Below are positions 59,644-64,000 of a stretch of DNA of 64,000 nt, one piece after another. Source of the DNA: Solirubrobacter deserti (GTDB lineage: Bacteria; Actinomycetota; Thermoleophilia; Solirubrobacterales; Solirubrobacteraceae); assembly GCF_003344625.1 (NCBI RefSeq), contig NZ_QPKJ02000002.1, positions 124,001 to 188,000 on the forward strand, in the 5' to 3' direction. The position numbers and the translations under genes were made by a program. How positions within the stretch are numbered: the first letter of the stretch is position 1; every line of letters begins with the position of its first letter. The notes beneath the pieces are model-generated. The model was not told the DNA's origin. It searched no databases and saw nothing but the letters and a program-made list of their open reading frames with translations.

Positions 59644-60768
59644 TCAGTACGGGCTGAGCGCGTGATCGACGGCCATCGTCGTGGCTCCGATGAGGCCGGC
59701 ACGCGCTCCCGCCCGGGCCCGTGAGATCTCGAGCTCGCTGGTCGCCAGCGTGTTCGCCTCGCGGTAGAGCGTCTCCCGCAGCGCGCTGAGGAGGAAGTCG
59801 CGGGCGTCCGTCAGGTCGCCCGCGACGACCACCCGCGACGGGTTGAGGATGTTGACCACCGTCGCGAGCACGAACCCGATCGCGTGCCCGGCCTCGCGCA
59901 CCATCGCGATCGCCTCCGGCGTGCCGCCGCGGGCGAGCGCCGCGATCTCCGCCGCGTTCGCGCACGGGATGCCGGCCGCGCTCAGCCGCTGCGCCATGCG
60001 CGTCCCGCCCGCGACGGCCTGCAGGCAGCCGCGCTTGCCGCAGCTGCACTCGATGTCGTCGTGGCCCGGCACGCGCGTGTGCCCGATCTCACCCGCCGCG
60101 CCCTGCGCGCCGCGCAGGATCACGCCGGAGGCGACGTACGCGAGCCCGACGCCCGTACCCGCCTTGAGCACGACGATCTGCTCGCCCCGATCGTGCGCGC
60201 GGGCCTCGCCGAGCGCCATCACGTTCACGTCGTTGGCCACCAGCACGTCGACGTCGAAGTGCTCGCGCAGCCGCTCCGCGACCGGGAAGCCATCCCAGCC
60301 GGGCATCAGGCCCGGGCTCACCGGGCGCCCGTGCCCGTCGACCGAGCCGGGCAGGCCGACGCCCACCGCCCACACGTCCTGCGCCGAGCGTCCGAGCTCG
60401 GCCAGCATCGCGTTCAGCTCGCCGACCGCCCAGGCCAGCGTCTCCTCGGGGCCGGCGTCGATCCCGCGGAACTCGGAGCGCTCGGCCAGCGTCTCGCCCG
60501 CGAGGTCGGCGACCGCGAGCGTCGTCCGCGTCGCGCCGGCGTCCATCACCAGCACGACGCCCGCTCCGGCGTTGAACGCCAGCAGCCCCGAAGGGCGCCC
60601 GCCGGTTGAAGCCGCGCTCCCGTTCTCCGTGATCAACCCGCGGGACTTGAGGTCACCCAGCCGCGTCCCGATGGTCGTCCGTGAGAGCCCGGTGTGGTCC
60701 ATGAGCTCGCTGCGGGTCGCGGCCTCGCCGTCGCGGATGAGCCGGAGGATGTCTGGGCTGTTGATCAC
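59644..60768 (-). CDS. ROK-family protein with N-terminal HTH
   Basis: A 374-residue protein: winged helix at about 5-55 (LRLIRDGEAATRSELMDHTG, then LSRTTIGTRLGDLKSRGLIT), then a ROK sugar-kinase fold (VVLVMDAGATRTTLAVADLA at about 71; VGLPGSVDGHGRPVSPG at about 136; VLKAGTGVGLAYVASGVILR near 200). The zinc and ROK signature is present as GEIGHTRVPGH with CSCGKRGCLQAVAG near 241. It is a sugar-responsive repressor or a glucokinase-like enzyme; the HTH favours a repressor. Its target genes are not adjacent. GTG start. Confidence 0.92.
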   Translation of the reverse strand: MINSPDILRLIRDGEAATRSELMDHTGLSRTTIGTRLGDLKSRGLITENGSAASTGGRPSGLLAFNAGAGVVLVMDAGATRTTLAVADLAGETLAERSEFRGIDAGPEETLAWAVGELNAMLAELGRSAQDVWAVGVGLPGSVDGHGRPVSPGLMPGWDGFPVAERLREHFDVDVLVANDVNVMALGEARAHDRGEQIVVLKAGTGVGLAYVASGVILRGAQGAAGEIGHTRVPGHDDIECSCGKRGCLQAVAGGTRMAQRLSAAGIPCANAAEIAALARGGTPEAIAMVREAGHAIGFVLATVVNILNPSRVVVAGDLTDARDFLLSALRETLYREANTLATSELEISRARAGARAGLIGATTMAVDHALSPY

Positions 60769-60798
60769 GGGCGAACAACCTAGCCATCCCGGTGACGG

Positions 60799-61851
60799 TT
60801 ACGGGCGATCGGGAAACGGCGTGGTGACGAGTTGCCGCAGCAGCTCGGCGGCGGCCTCCAGGTCGCCCGGATGCACCGTCTCGAACGCCGTGTGCGTGTA
60901 GCGGCAGCCGACCGTCAGCAGCGCCGTCGGCGAGCCGGACTGCGCGATGGCGAGGCCGTCGGAGCCGTAGCCCGCGAACAGGCCGTCCTGGATCGGCAGC
61001 GAGTTGCGCTCGGCGAGGGCGACCAGGTGCTGGGAGAGTGTGCGGTCGTAGACGATGCCGGAGTCGCGGTGGACGACGATCGGGCCTTCGCCGAGCCGGG
61101 TGCCGAACTCCTTCTCGTTGACGGTCGGGATGTCGCCGACGAGGCCGACGTCGAGCGCGATGGCGGCGTCGAAGCGCTCGGCCAGCGCGAGCGCGCGGGC
61201 GCCGTGGAGGCCGTTCTCCTCCTGCACGGTCGCGCCGAGCCAGAGCTCGCACGCGAGGTCCTCCGTGCCGATCAGCGCGTCCATCAGCGCGAGACCCACG
61301 CGGTTGTCCATGCTCGGGCCGACCAGCAGCTCGCCGACGCGCTGCACCGGCGCGGAGAAGACGACGGGCGCGCCGATGTGGACGCCCGCGGCGCGCACGG
61401 CCTCACGCGAGCCGAGCCCGAGCTCGACCCAGAAATCGTCGTAGGCGAGCTTGTCCTTCTCGCGTTGTTCGGGGGTCAGCACGTGGCCGGAGCTGGCCGC
61501 GATCATGCCGTCCAGCCAGCTGCCGTCGCGCGTGAGCGCCCGGACGGGCTGGCCGACCGGGTGCCGGCGTTCGGGGCCGTTGCGGCGGTCGCCCTGGGAG
61601 CCGTCGAGGAGCAGGAAGCCCTCGTCGGCGATGTAGCGCACGACGTAGCCGACCTGGTCCATGTGCGCCTGCACGAGGACCTGCGGGCCTTCGCCGCCGA
61701 CGCGCGCGACGAGGTTGCCGACCCGGTCACGCCTGACGTCCGCGCCGCGCTCGCTCCAGCGCCGCTGCAGCAGGTCCGCGAGCCCGGACTCGGCACCCGA
61801 AGGGGCGGGGACGGCACAGAACGCGGCGAGCACCTCCGTCAGCATCCGCAC
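60799..61851 (-). CDS. M42-family aminopeptidase
   Basis: A 350-residue protein with M42 metal motifs: VLVQAHMDQVGYVVRYI at about 58-74 (first His), VGPSMDNRVGLALMDAL near 182 (bridging Asp), the catalytic VQEENGLHGARAL near 210 (Glu-Glu), ALDVGLVG near 234 and the last His in YTHTAFETVHPGD near 318. The family includes glutamyl and general aminopeptidases and endoglucanase-like relatives; it would cut N-terminal residues from peptides in the cytoplasm. The start could be the GTG at 61851 or an ATG at 61845. Confidence 0.9.
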   Translation of the reverse strand: MRMLTEVLAAFCAVPAPSGAESGLADLLQRRWSERGADVRRDRVGNLVARVGGEGPQVLVQAHMDQVGYVVRYIADEGFLLLDGSQGDRRNGPERRHPVGQPVRALTRDGSWLDGMIAASSGHVLTPEQREKDKLAYDDFWVELGLGSREAVRAAGVHIGAPVVFSAPVQRVGELLVGPSMDNRVGLALMDALIGTEDLACELWLGATVQEENGLHGARALALAERFDAAIALDVGLVGDIPTVNEKEFGTRLGEGPIVVHRDSGIVYDRTLSQHLVALAERNSLPIQDGLFAGYGSDGLAIAQSGSPTALLTVGCRYTHTAFETVHPGDLEAAAELLRQLVTTPFPDRP

Positions 61852-61902
61852 AATTTACGCGTGGAACGGCCCGCCGCGGCGCACTAACTAGCCTCTTCTC
61901 GC

Positions 61903-63498
61903 GTGAGCGGCACGCTGATCGCGCGGGATGTGAGCAAGGCGCACGGGGCGGCGACGATCCTCGCGGGCGTGTCCGTGACGGTCGCGCCCGGGGACGTGCT
62001 GGGCGTCGTCGGGCCCAACGGCGCGGGCAAGTCGACGCTGCTGCGGCTGTTGGCGGGCGTCGACGCTCCCGATGCCGGGGACGTGCGGCTCACCACCGGC
62101 ACGGCCGGCTACCTCCCGCAGGAGCCGGACCGCCGGCCCGGCGAGAAGCTGCAGGACTACCTCGCGCGGCGCACCGGCGTGGCCGCCGGCGAGGCGCGCA
62201 TGGAAAAGGCCGCCGCCGACTTGGCCTCCGGAGGCGGGGGTGAGGATTACTCCGAGGCGCTGGAGGCGTGGCTGGCGCTCGGCGGCGCCGACCTCGAGCA
62301 GCGCGCGGAGACCGTCCTGCGCGACCTCGGGCTGGACCCGGCGCTGCTGGACCTGGAGACCGTCGCGCTGTCCGGCGGCCAGGCCGCGCGCGCTTCACTG
62401 GCCGCGATCCTGCTCAGCCGCTTCGACGTCCTGCTGCTCGACGAGCCGACCAACGATCTTGACTTCGACGGCCTCGCGCGCCTGGAGCGCTTCGTCGCCG
62501 AGCGCCCGGGCGGCGCCGTGATCGTCTCCCACGACCGCGCGTTCCTGGACCGCACCGTCACGCGCGTGCTGGAGATCGACGAGATCGCGCACACCGCGGC
62601 CGAGTACGGCGGCGGCTGGGCCGGCTACCTCGAGCTGCGCGCGACCGCCGCGCGCCACGAGAAGGAGCGCTTCGACGCGTACTCCGCCCAGCGCGACCGG
62701 CTCACCCAACGCGTGAACCGCCAGCGCCAGTGGTCCGAGACGGGCGTCAAGAAGGCGAAGGGCTCGGACCCCGACAAGTCGCTGGTCGCGCGGCGCGCCG
62801 AGCGCTCGGAGAAGCAGGCGGGCAAGGTGCGGGCGTCGGAGAAGGCGCTGGAGCGGCTGGACGTGGTGGACAAGCCGTGGAAGCGCTGGGAGCTGCAGCT
62901 GCGCTTCGGGGGCGGTGAGCGCTCCGGCGACGTCACCGTGCGCCTCGACGACGCGCTGCTCCGGCGCGGTTCGTTCGCGCTCGGCCCGCTGTCGTTGGAG
63001 CTGGCGTGGGGCGAACGGGTGGCGCTGGTCGGGCCGAACGGGTCCGGCAAGACGACGCTCGTCCAGGCGCTGATCGGCGCGCTGGAGCCGGCGGCGGGCA
63101 CGCGCTGGATCGGCCCGGGCGTGCGCGTCGGCACGCTCGACCAGGCCCGTGCGGGCTTCGACGGCGCCGGCACGCTGGTGGACGCGTTCGTCGAGCAGAG
63201 TCAGATGACGCTGCAGGAAGCCCGGTCGCTGTTGGCCAAGTTCGGGCTCGAGTCCGACGAGGTCAACCGGGAGGCGCGGTCGCTCTCACCCGGCGAGCGC
63301 ACGCGGGCCTCGCTGGCGCTGCTGATGGCCACCGACGTCAACTTCCTCGTGCTCGACGAGCCCACCAACCACCTCGACCTGCCCGCGATCGAGCAGCTCG
63401 AGGTGGCGCTGGAGTCCTACGACGGCACGCTGCTGCTGGTCACGCACGACCGCGGGTTGCTCGAGGCCGTGCGCGTGGACCGCACGATCAAGCTCTAG
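61903..63498 (+). CDS. ABC-F family ATPase
   Basis: A 531-residue cytoplasmic protein with two ABC cassettes: first P-loop GVVGPNGAGKSTLLRLL at about 33-49, signature LSGGQAARASLAAILL near 162 and Walker B LLLDEPTNDLD; second P-loop ALVGPNGSGKTTLVQAL at about 371-387, signature LSPGERTRASLALLMA near 464 and Walker B VLDEPTNHLDLPA. A basic linker with WSETGVKKAKGSDPDKS (about 275-295) matches ABC-F proteins. Members act on the ribosome, either for translation stress or antibiotic resistance. No membrane domain is present. GTG start. Confidence 0.93.
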   Translation: MSGTLIARDVSKAHGAATILAGVSVTVAPGDVLGVVGPNGAGKSTLLRLLAGVDAPDAGDVRLTTGTAGYLPQEPDRRPGEKLQDYLARRTGVAAGEARMEKAAADLASGGGGEDYSEALEAWLALGGADLEQRAETVLRDLGLDPALLDLETVALSGGQAARASLAAILLSRFDVLLLDEPTNDLDFDGLARLERFVAERPGGAVIVSHDRAFLDRTVTRVLEIDEIAHTAAEYGGGWAGYLELRATAARHEKERFDAYSAQRDRLTQRVNRQRQWSETGVKKAKGSDPDKSLVARRAERSEKQAGKVRASEKALERLDVVDKPWKRWELQLRFGGGERSGDVTVRLDDALLRRGSFALGPLSLELAWGERVALVGPNGSGKTTLVQALIGALEPAAGTRWIGPGVRVGTLDQARAGFDGAGTLVDAFVEQSQMTLQEARSLLAKFGLESDEVNREARSLSPGERTRASLALLMATDVNFLVLDEPTNHLDLPAIEQLEVALESYDGTLLLVTHDRGLLEAVRVDRTIKL

Positions 63499-64000
63499 AC
63501 GGCGCCTCGCGGTGCCAGACCGTCTGCTGCGGGAACGGGATCTCGATCCCCTCCTGCTCGAAGACGGCCTTGATGCGGCGGCGCAGCTCGCGGGAGACGC
63601 GGAACTGCTCGGACGGGCGCGTCTTGACCACGAGCCGGATCACGACGCCGTTCGCGCCCAGCCGCTCGACGCCCCACACCTCCGGCTGCTCGATCACGTC
63701 CGCGTCCTCGCGCGCGATCTCGTCCGCGACCTTGGCGATCACGGCCTCGGCGTGGTCGATGTCGGTGTCGTACGCGACCTCGATGTCGATCAGCGCGCGC
63801 GACCAGTGCTGGGACTGGTTGCCGACGCGTCGGATCTCGCCGTTCGGGACGTGCCACAGCGTGCCGTCGACGGAGCGCAGCCGGGTGGTGCGCAGCGAGA
63901 CGGCGTCGACGACGCCTGAGGTCTGGTTGTCGAGGTCGACGATGTCGCCGACGCCGAACTGGTCCTCGACGAGGATGAACACGCCGGACAGGAAGTCCTT
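63488..64000 (-). CDS. MscS-family mechanosensitive channel (5' part off the right edge)
   Basis: 171 codons without a start before the window edge. The start of the visible part, KDFLSGVFILVEDQFGVGDI, is the conserved end of the MscS pore helix and beta domain, followed by VDLDNQTSGVVDAVSLRTTR and DGTLWHVPNGEI. The C-terminal alpha-beta domain follows (QPEVWGVERLGANGVVIRLV). The protein would relieve osmotic pressure by gated ion and solute flow. It lies convergent with and 11 bp inside the ABC-F gene end. Confidence 0.9.
   Translation of the reverse strand, partial: KDFLSGVFILVEDQFGVGDIVDLDNQTSGVVDAVSLRTTRLRSVDGTLWHVPNGEIRRVGNQSQHWSRALIDIEVAYDTDIDHAEAVIAKVADEIAREDADVIEQPEVWGVERLGANGVVIRLVVKTRPSEQFRVSRELRRRIKAVFEQEGIEIPFPQQTVWHREAPSRA

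Overview
The window is a 64 kb piece of a very GC-rich bacterial chromosome (about 70 percent GC by eye) with many GTG and some TTG starts, ATGA/GTGA stop-start overlaps and short intergenic gaps. The gene mix (LVIVD-repeat secreted protein, RNHCP zinc protein, two ECF42-type sigma factors with DGPF partners, many TetR/GntR/LysR-type regulators, aromatic catabolism by ortho cleavage) suggests a soil actinobacterium, possibly of the Solirubrobacterales/Thermoleophilia. That placement is an inference; no rRNA or tRNA gene was seen. I see no phage, IS element, CRISPR array or plasmid function, so this reads as ordinary, densely packed chromosome.

Layout. 0-4.7 kb: edge-truncated VapBC-type module, a secreted protein, a winged-helix regulator with a membrane partner and a double operator, RNHCP protein, RTX-like secreted protein, DHFR-family reductase. 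4.7-10.2 kb: ECF42 sigma with its YCII/DGPF gene, a B12-fold protein translationally coupled to an MMPL exporter. 10.2-17.8 kb: secreted subtilase, siderophore-interacting protein, PP2C and STAS partner-switch genes, small secreted and membrane proteins, a decayed GAF-GGDEF gene, AzlCD. 17.8-25.9 kb: Lrp regulator and GNAT, TetR/MFS pair, and a quinate/shikimate operon (dehydrogenase, dehydroshikimate dehydratase, Nramp-like transporter) divergent from a TetR gene. 25.9-36.7 kb: sulfurtransferase, diguanylate cyclase, TRIC-type channel, hydrolase/GntR pair with a clear operator, flavin monooxygenase, Tat-exported phosphoesterase, secreted TIM-barrel protein, exonuclease III, epoxide hydrolase, XRE-cupin regulator. 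36.7-45.3 kb: M20 peptidase, AbgT and SLC13 transporters in one operon, baeRF protein, a membrane-anchored PLC-like protein and a papain-like peptidase. 45.4-50.9 kb: SRPBCC, DGPF and second ECF42 sigma, sorbosone-dehydrogenase-like secreted protein, unknown protein.

50.9-56.7 kb holds the best-resolved pathway: a LysR regulator divergent from a six-gene operon with HpaB-family FADH2 hydroxylase, a stand-alone FAD synthetase, flavin reductase, and catB, catC and catA. Read together, this would turn a phenol into catechol and then into beta-ketoadipate enol-lactone, with its own FAD supply. 56.7-64 kb: SDR enzyme, small membrane protein, LVIVD protein, ROK protein, M42 peptidase, ABC-F protein and the 3' part of an MscS channel running off the right edge.

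The most interesting points are the cofactor-supplied phenol operon, an Nramp-like transporter without the metal-binding signature inside the quinate/shikimate operon, the B12-fold/MMPL coupling, and a set of well-formed palindromes that look like operators next to their regulators.
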